The position numbers and the translations under genes are program-made. From positions 22,361,380 to 22,425,379 of the forward strand of contig JBHGNT010000009.1 of the NCBI GenBank assembly GCA_043228905.1: a stretch of DNA of 64,000 bases, given 5' to 3'. The number at the start of each line of letters is the position of its first letter. The first letter of the stretch is position 1. The stretch comes from Azolla caroliniana (taxonomy: Eukaryota > Polypodiophyta). Under the pieces are notes generated by a model. That model saw only the letters and a list, made by a program, of their open reading frames with translations, had not been told where the DNA came from and did not search any database. Shown one piece after another: positions 13,376 through 25,810 of this stretch.

Positions 13376-13681
13376 TTTGGACAAGGCCAAAACGGTTTAG
13401 TCAAAACCATCGTTGATTCCTACTTGGAGCTTCACAGAAGCGAAGAAGAAAGAAGAAGAAGAAGGCAAAAAAAGACCCTCTCAGATAAACTTAGAAGAAT
13501 AAGATAAAAAAACCCTAGAAAACTAAGCTACCCTAAAACACACACACTAAATGTAGCAACTCCCCAACGGCTCTTTTTTAAATCTTCTTCTTCTTCTTCT
13601 TCTTTCTTCTACCCTGCTCTGTTCTCCTGCTTCTTGTACCCTCCTCTGTTCCCCTTCTCCTCTGTTCTCCTCTTTTTGTTT

Positions 13682-13730
13682 GGTCTTCTTCTTCTTCTTC
13701 TTCTTCTTCTTCTTCTTCTTCTTCTTCTTC
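13682..13730. repeat. (TTC)n microsatellite in the JASON-family leader
   Basis: Sixteen or so uninterrupted TTC units lie 40 bp upstream of the start codon of the plus-strand gene, with a shorter TTC patch at 13582-13605. It is probably transcribed 5' untranslated sequence. The apparent poly-Lys, poly-Glu and poly-Phe frames through it are artefacts. Confidence 0.85.
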
Positions 13731-13769
13731 ATCTTCCGTGTCCTCTGTTTTGAGTCTTGTTGTGCAGGT

Positions 13770-16700
13770 ATGGGATGGTTCTTTGGATGTTTTGGAAGGA
13801 AAAACAAGAACCCTCGTAGCAACAATGGAGATCAGAGCCTCCTTCTCCCTCAACCTCTGCCCTTCTCTCCATCACAGCCTGCATCCATTCCTATCAAAAA
13901 CCTAAATCCTTTGAAAGAACATGGTATGACCTCCTTTCTCTGTTTCTTCTTCTTCTTCTTCTTCTTTAGAGACTAATTATTTACATATGATTCATCCATT
14001 TGTATTTCTTCTTCGGATTTCTATTTCTGATATATCAACATCTTTTCTTCTTCAAATTATTACATTCGATTGATCCATGGATTCCTTCTTCAAATTTATA
14101 AATTTGATTTGATCCATGGATTCCTTCTTCAAATTTATAAATTTGATTTGCTGCATGCGTTTCTTCTTCAAATTTATAAATTTGATTTAATGCATGTGTT
14201 TCTTCTTCAAATTTATACATTTGATGTGCTCCATCTTTTCTCTTTTTCTTTTAATCATAGTCTCCCTCAGAACAAGGCCTCTTTCAACTAGTGCGCCCCC
14301 TGTCAGACTCGGCTATGGCATTCTTCTTCAGGAAAACGCCGAAAAAATGTCAGAAAAGAATAAAAGCAATAAGAAGAAACAGGAAGATCCTTGGTCTCAA
14401 GTAGATGATCTAGCAGAAGAGCTTGAAGATTTAAGGAAACAAATCGAGAAAGGAACAACAGCAGCCCATGATTCTAACAGCAATCAAATTACAGAGGAGG
14501 TAGGGATCCTCTCTCTTATATATGCACTTATATGGTTATATATATCGTATACATCTGCACATATATGGTTGTGTGTATGTGTATGTTGTCTTGATCTATA
14601 TGATAGGAAATAGAATTTCTAAACAATTAATGAATACAAATTTTAATGCATTAGGAATTGCTTTTTTTAAAGTCATGTGGAGCATTATCTCAATACCATT
14701 GAGAGTTTATATAATACATATCTATAAAACTGTTGTCTTCCTCACATTGGCAAATGAGTTTGCTTGACAAATAGGTTTTTTTAAAGGTCTATTTTTGGCA
14801 ATTGGTCTAGGTTACATTCCTTAAGTCTTGTGGAGCATTGTCACAATCTCCTTCAGAATTTGAAAAGAAAGAAGTAGAGACTATAAGCACGTCCAGCTAT
14901 TCAAGGGGATGGCATTCTTGGTTTCTACCAGCATCTATGAATTCTTCTCCAGCGCTACCAAAACTACCTCAACCTCAGCTTTCCGTCGGAAAAAGGAGAG
15001 GTGCTGTCCAAGGTCTACAAGTTGCTTCCTCGTCAAGCACACCTGCAAAAGAGGCCTCTGGGATTATACATCGGCGAAATGAGATGAAGTATGTTAGCCT
15101 TTATTTTTTATTTGAATCATGATGACTATATGCTGTATATATGTATGTGTGTATATGTATGGTAGTAGGAAGATAAGGCAGATCTCATCTGTTTTCCATC
15201 ATAAATGTATGAATGAAGTAAAATGAGCTCGAAATTGTTTGGATCATGAATAAATGCATGTGTATATGTACACCATATATGCATATGCATATATGTATGG
15301 TAGTAGGGAGGTAAGCCAGATCTCATTTGTTTTGCATCATAAAATGTATGAATGAAGCAAAATGAGCTCTAAATTGTTTGGATCATGAATAAATGCATGT
15401 GTATATGTACACTATATATGCATATGCATATGCTGCTTACAGATATACATACATTTCCCATAAATTAGAAGAGTACCCAGTTTTCTTAATCTAGGTTTCA
15501 TGATACAGAATCAAGGACAATCTTCACGTTGGCTCACTTGTGACATCTGAGCATATGATGGAGGATTTGGAGAAGCAAAATAATTCAGGGAATCCTCCAG
15601 TAGTAATTCATGATCCGTGGATGGGTGAATCTCAGCCATGCAATGCAAACATGAATGTTATGTCCACTCCAACTCCACTCAAACACAATAAAGTTTCAGG
15701 CAATGCGAGTGCCTTGACCAAGCAGATAGAAGAACATGAACTTTATATTTCTTGCATGGATAAAAGCTCATCAACAAAGGATGTCAATGCATCGAGGTTC
15801 AAATCTATTGAATCATTGAAAATCTCAGCATTGCCCTCAGCTCAGGTGATGAATGAAGCAATAATTACTAGTGGAACAACCTCAAACACAATGGGTTCAC
15901 ATGAAAAAGATGATGAAACCATCAAAATTTTAGAACAAGTTAATCATTCATGTGATAATATTATTAGTAAAAAACAATCTGCAGAGTTTGTTAGTAGCTC
16001 TGTCATTGGTAATCATCGATATGCAGCAGTGGATAGCACTGTTTCTGCCTCACAGGTTTTATCTGAAAGCTCATCCTTTTCTACTACAGCTGAAAATTCA
16101 TGTGAAAGTCCATCAGCCTCTGTCTCTTCTTCATTTAATGCCACAAGTGCTGACATAAAAACAAAATTCAAAGGAGCTCGCAATAATGGATCTTACTTTC
16201 AGAGTGATACAATTGTTGCCCGTTCTATAGATAGTGAGCAAACAGTGAGTGATTTAAACCATGGATACTGTATTTCCAAGTATGGAAAGCTGAAACGTGA
16301 AGATAGTGTGATTAGCTGCTCAAGTGAAGGTGGCCCAGAAATGGCCTCATATAAGGAAAAAGTAGCAACTACACCTCATCAAAAGTATGGCTCCAAGAAA
16401 ACATCGATGGGGAGGAGTCTCCAAAGCAATACTGTGGATGAAGGTTATTCTGTAGATTCATTCTTGGAACCCATGTCTCATGATTCTGGAGAAAACCATG
16501 ATGATCCATCCAAATGTGTCGATTCAAATGGTGTAGCTCTGCAACCAAAGAAATCGGAATCTATAGATAGTCTGAAAATGACTCATCATGAATTGACCAC
16601 TACCCCGATAGCATGCTATAAGCCACAGAGGGTAAGGAACCAACCCCAATCCCCTGTTCTAACCCCGGTGGAAAATGAATTTCAGTGGAAAAAGTTGCAG

Positions 16701-17695
16701 GAGAAGGAAAACAAAACCAGTGACCCTATCACATCAGCAAGGTTGAAAAGCATTGTACCAACAGCATCAACGAAGAGGGATATTCCTGAATCCATCAAGA
16801 ACAATAATGTGTTGGCATCGAGGAAAGAGGGGTGGGATGAAAATACATATCGAGGATCCAAGAACATGAATTCTTATACTTCGGAAAAAGAGGCAGTTGT
16901 CAGTATAACTGCAAGTTTCTCAGAGTGGTCTAGACCCCCTATGGAAGAAGAAGGGAGTCACAAGACACTTCAATATGATGATATCTTACATAAGGAACTC
17001 ATTGCTGTGGATATGAGTCTTTCACATTGGCTCAATCCATCATCATCATCATCATCTAAACAAGATGGTGGGGTAGGATGTGCGTTGGTGACTCCAAAGA
17101 ACTGCTTGCCAAGGCCACCAGTACTTCCTATACAACCTGAACTCTCGCCGAATTTGGGTCAAACTGAGAGGCCAATTTTGGGGCAACTATCACCAAAACT
17201 GGCCCAAAACGATAGGCCGAACTTGTATCCCTTTTCTGGATATCGACAACAGCATAACACTTGCGTTACTCAAACAGTGCATTGGGATGGGCAGGGGATA
17301 CCCAACACAACCACCAAGTACAATGAGGTGACTTAAACTTTCCCAATTAAGCTTTTGATTTGATGCAAAGCTAGGTGGCTTGCTCTCTCTCTCTCTCTCT
17401 AGAGAATTTCTAGTTTAATTCATGCAAATTTTGGTTAAATGCTGCATTTGTATAGGATCAGAAGGTAAAGTGGTTTTCCAGTCCATTTGAGGTGAGGCTG
17501 GAGAGGAAGCTGGGTAAGCAACAAGAAGCTGGGTTGCAGAAGTAAGTGTCGCTTGGTAACGATTGGAAAGAATGGGAAAAATCCTAAATGGTAAAGCATC
17601 CTTCAAGATAACTCATTAATAAATAACAAATCTTCTCTTTCTTTGGGTTGTTTTATAGGAGGCTTTTTGGAAAACCAACATCAGGAGATAGATGA
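13770..17695 (+). CDS. JASON-family protein (6 exons)
   Basis: Plant protein related to Arabidopsis JASON, which keeps the meiosis-II organelle band and spindles in order and so prevents unreduced pollen. Exons: 13770-13923, 14261-14499, 14811-15088, 15509-17327, 17456-17541, 17659-17695. Sum 2613 nt, 870 residues, all GT-AG, phases consistent. Two family blocks decide the call: 'VTFLKSCGAL' at residues ~132-141 opening exon 3, and near the C-terminus 'GIPNTTTKYNE' joined to 'DQKVKWFSSPFEVRLER' from residue 831. The N-terminus MGWFFGCFGR has Gly2 and Cys7, compatible with lipidation (inference). Exon 4 encodes a ~606-residue Ser/Thr-rich, low-conservation stretch, which makes this protein much longer than Arabidopsis JASON (~470 residues as I recall it). 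It may belong to a longer paralogue subgroup. Transcription converges with eIF2B beta. Confidence 0.88.
14045..14235. repeat. 39-bp tandem repeat in intron 1 of the JASON-family gene
   Basis: 'cttcttcaaatttataaatttgattt' recurs with an exact 39-bp period (anchor positions 14091, 14130, 14169, 14208), plus a diverged first unit near 14051. As 39 is divisible by three, both strands show repetitive open frames, but the array sits wholly between exon 1 and exon 2. Confidence 0.9.
15156..15432. repeat. ~138-bp direct duplication in intron 3 of the JASON-family gene
   Basis: The block 'tgtatggtagtagg.ag.taag.cagatctcat' beginning at about 15156 is repeated at about 15294. It is followed in both by 'aatgaag.aaaatgagct' and 'gcatgtgtatatgtacac.atatatgcatatgcata'. 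The copies differ at scattered positions. The interval lies within the intron 15089-15508. Confidence 0.8.
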
Positions 17696-19635
17696 TGCAG
17701 GAGGCGGCTGAAATATATTACTAATAATTTGCTATTGATTTTATACACACACACACACACAAATATATATAATTATTATGTGCAGATTCATAACAATAAG
17801 CATATCAGTCGATAAGTTATCCAACAGCCTGTTGTGTATGTATTGCTCTTGGGAAATACACATAAATTTTCGATGTTCCTTGAAATATATGAAACAACGT
17901 CTCCCAACCCAACAAAACTAAGATGTTATTTGAATAAACAGTAGATGATGATAATGTTATAATGCTGCTGTTTATTTCAACACTTGTAAAACGGTTGGAG
18001 CAAACTCATACTTTGTGCTTTCTATTTAAATAAGTTTATTTTTCTTTAATAATGGGCTTTGTTTGGAGAATCACTCATTGTGAACACAAATATATTAACA
18101 AAACAGCTTTTTAAACTCCAGAATTCCAAGTTCTTTGAAGTATATGAACTGGGCTTTGTTTGGAGAATCACTCAGTGTGAACACATCTATTAACAAAACA
18201 GCTTTTTAAACTCAGTAGAAGTAACAGATTCCAAGTTCTTTGAAGTATATGAACTGGGCTTTGTTTGGAGAATCACTCATTGTGAACACATATTAACAAA
18301 GCAGCTTTTTAAACTCAGTAGAAGTAACAGAATCCCAAGTTCTTTGAAGTACATGAACTGAGCTCTCCCAACACAACAATTCCAAGTTTTTTTAATGGAA
18401 CAATCAATAGTTTGCTTATATGAATCATTATGTTGTGTGCTTTCTAGATTAAAGTGGCTATATTGTTGAGAGCAATGGGTTTTGTTTGGAGAGTTACGCT
18501 AACCAATCGTCTTTGTAAACTCTCAATTCAAGTAATAGGACTGGACCTGATATATCAAGAGTTATTAATTGTGGCATGTTGATTTATTTATATATTCTTC
18601 AGGCATCTACGGGTAGGAATGTTCTACGTTCAGAAATGTAAAAGTATCATAGTATGTAAAAGCACCATAAATAAATAAATAAATGGATGATGTGTTTTTA
18701 GCTAACAAAAAATCTTCTAACAAAATATACAGCAGCTATACTTCCAAGTATATTGGTGAGTTCAAACCATTGCTAAAAATGAGGTCCTCTCACCATTTTA
18801 TGGTTAGCAGTATTGACGAGTCATCATAGTGCTAAAAAATGTCATTCCTTTCCCTAGTTTCATGCAAAGTTTTGGCACAGAAGGGGCTAAATGTTTCTGC
18901 TTTTGTATGAGGTTTTTCATGTTCTCAGAGTAATATTTGTTGGGATTTGATGAATGGATCAAATCTTGTTGCCATATCCTTGGAGGATACATTTCATTTT
19001 TTGGTTACTTCAGCTCAAATTTGCTCCAAAACTGATATATCAGAAGCATACTCATTATGAATCATTTGTGAATGGTCTATTGTCTACCATTAACTTGAGG
19101 TCGCGATATTGTCTTCCAGTTTCAATAACTGTTCACCCATGGTCTGTCTAAAGAACCTGTGCAGTTCAAATACCTTGACCATTACAAGCAGCCGCATTGG
19201 ATTAGAAACTATACAGAGAGAAAATGATAATAAATATTACTGTAGAACAAGTAGATGAGAATAACAGACTCAACAATTCTCAAGATTTTTTGTATTAGGA
19301 CAACCAATTCAAATAAACACAGCGCATTTGCACTTTGAATATAATTCATTCATGCAAACAAATAGTGTGATTCCAATCATTTCCGTTTACAATCAACAAT
19401 AGATTGCAACATTAACAGAATGTGAATCCAATCATTTTCATTTAGAATCAACAATAGCTGGGTACCCTCTACCCAATAGCATTGATTGACAAGTGCTTTC
19501 TTCCGAAGTTCCAAAATATAATGACTTCAGTTATTTTCTGCTTCATAAAGCTAGCTTTTGGATGTTTCAATCATTGTAATAGAACCAAAACCCTTAAATG
19601 CATTCTGAGAGCCAAGATATGAATGGAAAATGTCT
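17696..19635. other. Convergent intergenic region
   Basis: Holds the 3' untranslated regions of the JASON-family gene (rightward) and of eIF2B beta (leftward). It includes a CA microsatellite (17742-17761), a ~100-bp tandem repeat (separate entry) and a short (aaat)n run near 18670-18685. No additional exon or RNA gene was recognised. Confidence 0.6.
18054..18360. repeat. ~100-bp tandem repeat, three units
   Basis: 'gggctttgtttggagaatcactca' recurs at 18054, 18151 and 18256 (97 and 105 bp apart). Each copy is followed by 'tgtgaacaca', 'attaacaaa.cagctttttaaactc' and 'ccaagttctttgaagta.atgaact'. A weaker fourth echo, 'gggttttgtttggaga', appears at about 18478. Some units carry a small insertion (cagtagaagtaa). 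Confidence 0.9.
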
Positions 19636-22600
19636 TCATCCAAGAACAATATCTTCAGGACTGTAATACTCTGCTACTAACCTGTAAACATAGGAAGGAT
19701 TGTGTCCACCTCTGTAAGAAGAAAAACCAAGAAAAAAAAGTTCAATCAGAGGAATTCCATTTCCCTAGAAAAGTTGGATTCATGTGTAAAGTAAATGCAT
19801 CATAGTATGCATTCTTCTCTTACGTATCAGTAATAAACAGGCTCACAAGCTCAGGTGGAATGTAGTCAAAGCTTGGATTGACTGCTTGGAGTGATAGTCC
19901 ACCCGAAGTTTGATTGATGTTCGCACAATCTGAGATATCTCCATATTCCAAAATATGAGATGGGGACTTCATCTCATTCACAACCACATATGGATTGTGA
20001 GGATACAACGGACAAAGCTACATTGCAAAATGACTTCAGGTTAGGACAGAATCTTCAAGAGAATTGATCAAGAGCTGCTTTTGATTTTTGTTATTTTCTA
20101 CCTTGTGCAAGCCAGCCAGAACAACAAAAGGAACCGCATGATGGTGTGCTGCAAGGGCGACCATATGAGAACCAACTGCAGCAATAACTCCTCCATTGGC
20201 CATGACAGCATGAGCACCTATAATTACCTGCATAAAGCACAATTGTTTTACTTAAGTGTACAAAAAGTACTTATTGAGCTTCAACTTCAAGCCACACTTT
20301 TTGCATCAAGATATCAAAACAGATACAAACCATGTCCACTCGGGATATCATTGCATAGACTGCAGAATCAGTAATCACAGTTGTCTGAAGATCCAGAGTG
20401 GCCAACTCTCTGGCAAGTGAGTGACCCTGATATCTACAACCAAAATAGAAACAATCAACGTCCAGTAATTCAAAAATCAAGCATAGACAGAATTATAATC
20501 ACATTAAATCAGAAAAAACACCACAGATACACATATACAGAAGGAAGGTTAAATTCTCAAACCTAAATAGATCATCACCCTAGATAACCATAAAAAATAG
20601 GACAAACCCATCTAAGCTTAGAGAAGTCCACACTGATTATTGCACAACCACAAACAACAAAGTATTCTGACATAGTAAGGCAGTATATTAAGAAACAGTA
20701 GTCAAGGCACCTTGGAGCACCTTCAGCAACAAATACTTGAAATGACCTTTTCTTCTTTGCTTCATGCAGAAAATGCAGAAGTGATCTTGACCGTCCTATA
20801 GTAAGTATCACTTCACTGCACATAGAAACTATGAAAAATTATTGCATAACAAAGGAAAATAAGATGTTTATTGCATAGCAAAATGAGATGTTTATTCCAA
20901 AATTAAGGTAACAAACAAAACTACCATTACATACTTCTGATGAATATGCTCAAGTGACTGCTCTGCAATCTGTGCATGATAATTATTTATGTCTTCAAGT
21001 AGCTCATTGATCGCCTCAATTACTGAATTCCTTAGTCTTAACCCCTTGGAGTTTTTGTCATAAGCTGCATTATTTATAGAAGAATCAGCAAGCATAATTA
21101 CTGAGTATAAATTGATCAAAATGAGCCACTTTTACAAGGTGGTGTTTACATCTACTTTTTCCCTCCGAGTCACCCCCTGAAGATGATAGCGCCACTGCAG
21201 ATTGTATTGGAACAGATTCAAGTAGATTATACAGCGAAGGTGCTCGTAAGGCAGTCCTATTGGCTGCTGCAAGGACAGCTGCTGATAAAGCAGGTAAGCC
21301 CTCACGATCCCTGTCATCATTGTCATCACTATCAGAGGGGGCCTCCACCCCTTCAGCTGAATTAGTGGCAATCGATATTTCCTCTTCGCGTATTATGTGT
21401 AGCACTCGTCTAACAATATTTCCAACAGCCAACTCTGCAAGGTTTGAAGAGAGATCTCTAAAACTTTAATCACAAATATTATAGGATTCCCAAAATGTTT
21501 GTAGCTATGTATGATAACATACATCTACTCTTTTTAAATATAATCTGATGTGTAGAGGATTGGAAACATATAGCACAATACTGTACTAACCGATTGGATT
21601 AGCAGATATAAGACGGATGCCCACATCCTTAACTGCTTCGAGAAGGCTTGAAGCATGCCCAGAATGAGGGGTCCGTCGTTGAGAAACCACTTGTCGAAGC
21701 AATAACACTGTTAGCCTTGCTGAGTCCAATGATCCTTCCACTTGTCTGATCCCTTCGAAAGAACACACATGCTATTATTACAGATTACCAAATGGTAAGG
21801 AAACAAATAAAGGACCTCTAACTATGAATTTTATATTCACTCAATTTAGAATAATAATTTTAGATACTGTAGAGGGGCTAATGAATATACTTAAAGAGAC
21901 TGACCTACTTGCTTCTGCCATCTACTCTGCTTACATAAGGTTGACATTCCTCTTCCCTAGATTGTTTGGTGTGGACTAATGATCTCCATTAATTCTAATA
22001 ATATTGTGAGGAATATGTTTCTAGGAAATCCTATAATTTCCCCTAATTATCAAACTAATTCAGAAAGCTGGACAGATGAATCTGCTATTCTCAATGCTTT
22101 GCACATACTTAGTGACATTACTATTCATTGAAATATAAATACTGGAATCCACCTTTCAACCAGTAAAATAGCTTCCACTAAGCATGATTACAAATTTAAA
22201 ATTGAAAACCAAAATTAAATTACTAGCATGCGAAGAAGCATGGAATATGAGATACCCTAACAAGCTTCACACTCACTCACTCAGAAATGCATCTCTCAAA
22301 AAAAACTTATTAAATAACCCTCGCTTTTGCATGTCACAAGAGAACCCCTATCCCTCAAATAAAGCTGCAGAAGGGGATATATGCTAAAAAGAAACATGGC
22401 TCATACGACATCATCATGCTTCGATGTGATTTAAGGCTTGTTAGCTATGTATCTGAACACACCATGTGAAGGTGATGACACAACCTTTTAATGCATGCAA
22501 AGATGTGAAATGAAGAATTGGATTGCCATTGTGCATGGAAAGGCAACAATATGTTATGCCATGTGCAGATTCTCCACTCCATCTTCTGATTACGAACACA

Positions 22601-23821
22601 AGGTTCTTCTGATATTTCTGCAGTGTTTACAAAACATTTTCTCAAATAAACCACACTTGAGAATCAATCACTTCATTTTTTAATTCGAACTTGATACGTT
22701 GAATGTCTCTCTTTGTATGAGGTAAAGTCCTGGATGTCTCTCTTCTGAATGTCCCCTTTCACGACCAGACTTCATTCAATCTGCACCTTTGGACAGATTA
22801 AGAGTTTCTCTAGAGAGAGAGAGAGAGAGAGAGAGACCTCAACAATGGGTTTTTTCTCAATATGTTCAAAAGGGTTCAAATGATGAGATGGAGATATAGT
22901 TCCAATTTTTACGTTATTGGGATCTACAACACAATTGGAATATGCGTAATGCTTTCATGTTTGATAATAGACATGAGGTGAAAGTCTATATAAAGAAGCT
23001 GAAAGGTATTCTCATGTGGAATTTTTGGATGTTAGAGCATGTGGGGATCATTTCTGCAAATGCATATTCCGGTTTTTTAATAGCATTACAAAATGTCCCT
23101 CTCCCTACATAGGCATATGATAGGTAGAGGGGACTAAGAAGTGTTGTAACTAAGTGGATTTTACATCAATTAATATAATTGTGTGCGTTTACCAAAAGAG
23201 AGAGAGGGGGAGAGAGAGACTAAGGAGAGAACTATGAATATCATAACTGGCATTGTTTACCCTGATTGAAATCAAGGAGAACACACATATTTATACAAGG
23301 TTGGAGTGATGGAGCTAAAGAAAGTTGTGATTGAGCTCCATCACTCCTAATGCTAGAAGTCAACCCCAAGATACAGAAATGGGATCCAGACCAGGATATA
23401 ACAAAGGGGTTACGATTGATCGGGCAATGGCAATTTGCCGTGCACGTAGGCCCTTGCCCCATCGACCACGACCTCGACACCCTTGTCACCGACAAATAAA
23501 AGCCATTATCTCCCGCCATCGTAGGTGCTTCCCTCGCTTCGGAGACATTTCCATTCTGGATCGACCTATGATAGAGATCTTTCGGAGACAAAAGCTACAA
23601 TATACCTAACTTGAGAATCTCGCATGTGCCAAAAACCAGATTCTCTCGTCTCTTTTCTTTTCATCTTATTTACTTTTATATTTACTTTATTTTGATTTGT
23701 TCTCAAAGACAAGAAAACATTTAAGATGTAATCTCTTATTCGGTCTTATAGGCCATTTTGGCCTCGTAAAAGACGTTAATATATCTTTCTTTCTTTCTTT
23801 CTAGGTCATGAAATGGGTAAA

Positions 23822-23855
<34 letters not shown>

Positions 23856-25731
23856 CTATCTATATATATATATATATATATATAGATATATATATATATA
23901 TATATATATATAGCACCTAACTACAAAACAATATTCTTCGTGGAACAAGGAAGCCACACACATCAATACGTCTTAGAGCCCATCCCGTATCCAAAAGATT
24001 AGCGCATACTCACTACAATGTGAGATGGGGCACAAGCAATGAGATGGGGCCCTAAACAAGTTGAGGGAGGCTAAGTATCACACTTCGATACAATGCCCTG
24101 CCTTCGATCACATTCAACTATGCTTTTCACACATCTTTGGCCAAACCCAATCCTTGTATGAATTCCCCTCAAAGTCCCAATGTGCACTCTCAATTGTAAC
24201 ATTCATTCGTAGAGTTCTTGAACATCATGAGTCACTATTCACTTTTACATGTATTATGAGAAAATGTTATAGTTTTTGTCTCCTAGATCATATTTGACCT
24301 CCAAAGACAATAATAAAATATGTTTATCTATCTACATGTGGCTTCTAGGATGCTCAACATATAAATTAATTCACAAGAAGTATGAATAGGCATGATCATT
24401 TGAGTGCCATACTCAAATCTCCACCAAGAAGGGTGACCACATATTTGTGTGCATTATTTTCACACAGAGAGTTCTTAGTACAAAGTAGTAAACCCCCAAG
24501 ATGAGACTCCACAGGCTGCTGCCACAGCATGCCAGGTCACAGTAAACCAACCTGGCCTTGTTCTCAACAGGCCCTGCCCATTTTATGATAACGAGGCTTA
24601 ACAACTCTAGGCTCCTATATGAAAATTGTTTAGGTTCCACCCTCAGCTTCCCAACCAAACAAGACCTCTATGAAGCTCCTACTATGGGCTTTAACATGCA
24701 ACATACTTTAGTAAATCTAATATTCACATTTTTTTTATTGTTTTCAATGCTCGTTGGTAAAAAAGCATCTACAGGTGTAAACTCCTTATGTGTCTCATAT
24801 GCAATTTGTTTTTTCCGAAACAGCAAGATATCCAGTGTCTTCCATCCTTCTTTTATATGAGAGAGGTCTTACGCATCTTTTGCACAGATGAAGAGTTATA
24901 ATTATACACTCTGATCACCTCATCCATAAGCCGTATATATTGCATTAAAATATAGCACCAACAGAGACATCATATGAAAGACAAGCATGTCCCCCAACAA
25001 ACATAAACCTAGTCCAGGAAGACATTTCTCAACCAACCTGCCTTCTCAGACGTGAACCTTTTTACCAAACACTGATCACATTGCTTTGGATTGTGACAAA
25101 GAGGAAAAGTTTCTCTCCTGTAGGATACATCATAAAACCGGAATATGTTCTCCCCAAACATGAACTAACCCTAAGGAATTCATTTATCAGACAAACTTCC
25201 TCCACATATGAACCTACACTGAATATTTGAGGCCGTTTTCTGTTCTTTGAGTAGTGAAAAAAGAGAAAAAAAAAAGTATCTACTGACAGATATACCATAT
25301 ATAGGAATGCCTATCTCCCAACACATACTTCATATGATAGACAAGTTACCACTTTGTCCCTCCAAACATTGAGTCTACCGAAAGAAGGCATCTTTCTTTC
25401 TTAGAAAAGTTCCATTTTACCCTCGCACAAAAAACATTTTCTAAAGATCAGAAGTTTCAGGCAGCATCACAGCCAGCGCAGTGGAAGAAAATGGGACATG
25501 TTACTCCGAAGAAAACAGTTCAAAGGGAGCAGGAAGCCATGCCCTGCACATTAGGGATTCGGACTGGTCTGTTCTGATCGGATCTTACAATATTATCTGA
25601 TTGGATATGGGGAGGAGAGAGGTGTGGGGGGGGGCGGGGGGGGGGGGGGTGAAAGGAATAAAGTACCTGCGCTGGAGCTTCAGAACCAAGTCGTTGATGG
25701 AGAGCTGGAGGTCAGCCATGGCAGGGGCCAT
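19636..25731 (-). CDS. Translation initiation factor eIF2B subunit beta (9 exons)
   Basis: Regulatory beta subunit of eIF2B, the GDP-GTP exchange factor that recharges eIF2 with GTP for Met-tRNA delivery in the cytosol. Exons (complement, 5' to 3'): 25731-25667, 21745-21591, 21434-21156, 21064-20935, 20815-20711, 20433-20331, 20227-20102, 20017-19824, 19711-19636. They sum to 1233 nt, 410 residues, with correct phase throughout. Family signatures: 'ELAVGNIVRRVLHIIREE' (exons 2/3), 'IAEQSLEHIHQ', 'SFQVFVAEGAPR', 'QTTVITDSAVYAMISRVD', 'VIIGAHAVMANGGV', 'HAVPFVVLAGLHKLCPLYPHN' split between exons 7 and 8, and 'NPSYVYRLVAEYY' near the end. An acidic Ser/Asp patch with GGDSEG in exon 3 matches the family. 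A second in-frame ATG lies 12 nt downstream of the one chosen and could be the start. For exon 2 the acceptor at 21746 restores the frame; one 8 nt upstream does not. Confidence 0.95.
23757..23912. repeat. TTTC / TATC / TA microsatellite cluster
   Basis: A (tttc)n tract at about 23786-23803 is followed by CT, then (tatc)n and (ta)n runs from about 23821 to 23912. The sequence just before it, 'aagacgttaatatatctttc', is shared with 12459-12480 inside the hAT-type element. Confidence 0.85.
25626..25649. repeat. G-rich homopolymer beside eIF2B beta exon 1
   Basis: G9-C-G14 on the plus strand, hence a C-run in the pre-mRNA about 17 nt downstream of the first 5' splice site of eIF2B beta. The DNA plus strand could form G-quadruplex structures. 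The exact length may be affected by sequencing error. Confidence 0.85.
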
Positions 25732-25810
25732 GCTTCTCTCGGACTCTCTGTGTGTGTAGAGAAACAGAGCACAAGAAGTTTTCTGGCAATGGAAGGTGAT
25801 GTATCATTGT

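Larger units (their letters stand above)
11959..13422. mobile_element. Older hAT-like non-autonomous element, split by a younger one
   Basis: Outer shell of a nested pair. The left end reads 'ttggaaatcggcaatgg'. The right end read in reverse is 'taggaatcaacgatgg', an imperfect inverted match of hAT-type 'cggcaacgg' ends. The flanks 'ctaagag' and 'cttggag' are a plausible decayed target duplication. The body, split at 12281 and 13073, is rich in 'aaaccaaaccgttt' and has tandem 'ggttaagccttaaccgg' units at about 13235-13375. There is no transposase. Boundaries are inferred and less certain than those of the inner element. Confidence 0.5.
21746..25666 (-). other. Large first intron of eIF2B beta with debris
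   Basis: A 3.9-kb intron, far longer than the other introns of this gene (under 380 bp). Contents: a G-run next to the donor (25626-25649), a (TATC)n(TA)n microsatellite (about 23828-23912), GA tracts (about 22817-22834 and 23200-23217), and a patch at about 22880-23190 ending in a LINE-tail-like 'acatcaatta..gcgtttaccaaaa'. No second gene was recognised inside it. Confidence 0.7.

Noticed and set aside
13547-13853. Long Lys/Glu- and Arg-rich open frames on the minus strand
   Set aside because: They are translations of the TTC microsatellite and neighbouring CT-rich leader of the JASON-family gene and have no family similarity.
21747-21760. Alternative exon 2 acceptor for eIF2B beta eight bases upstream
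   Set aside because: It changes the phase relative to exon 1, whereas the acceptor at 21746 gives 'LQRRQVEGS', matching the family.
23241-23609. Overlapping open frames of ~90-116 codons on both strands
   Set aside because: They lie inside intron 1 of eIF2B beta, resemble no protein family I recognise and have no supporting splice structure.
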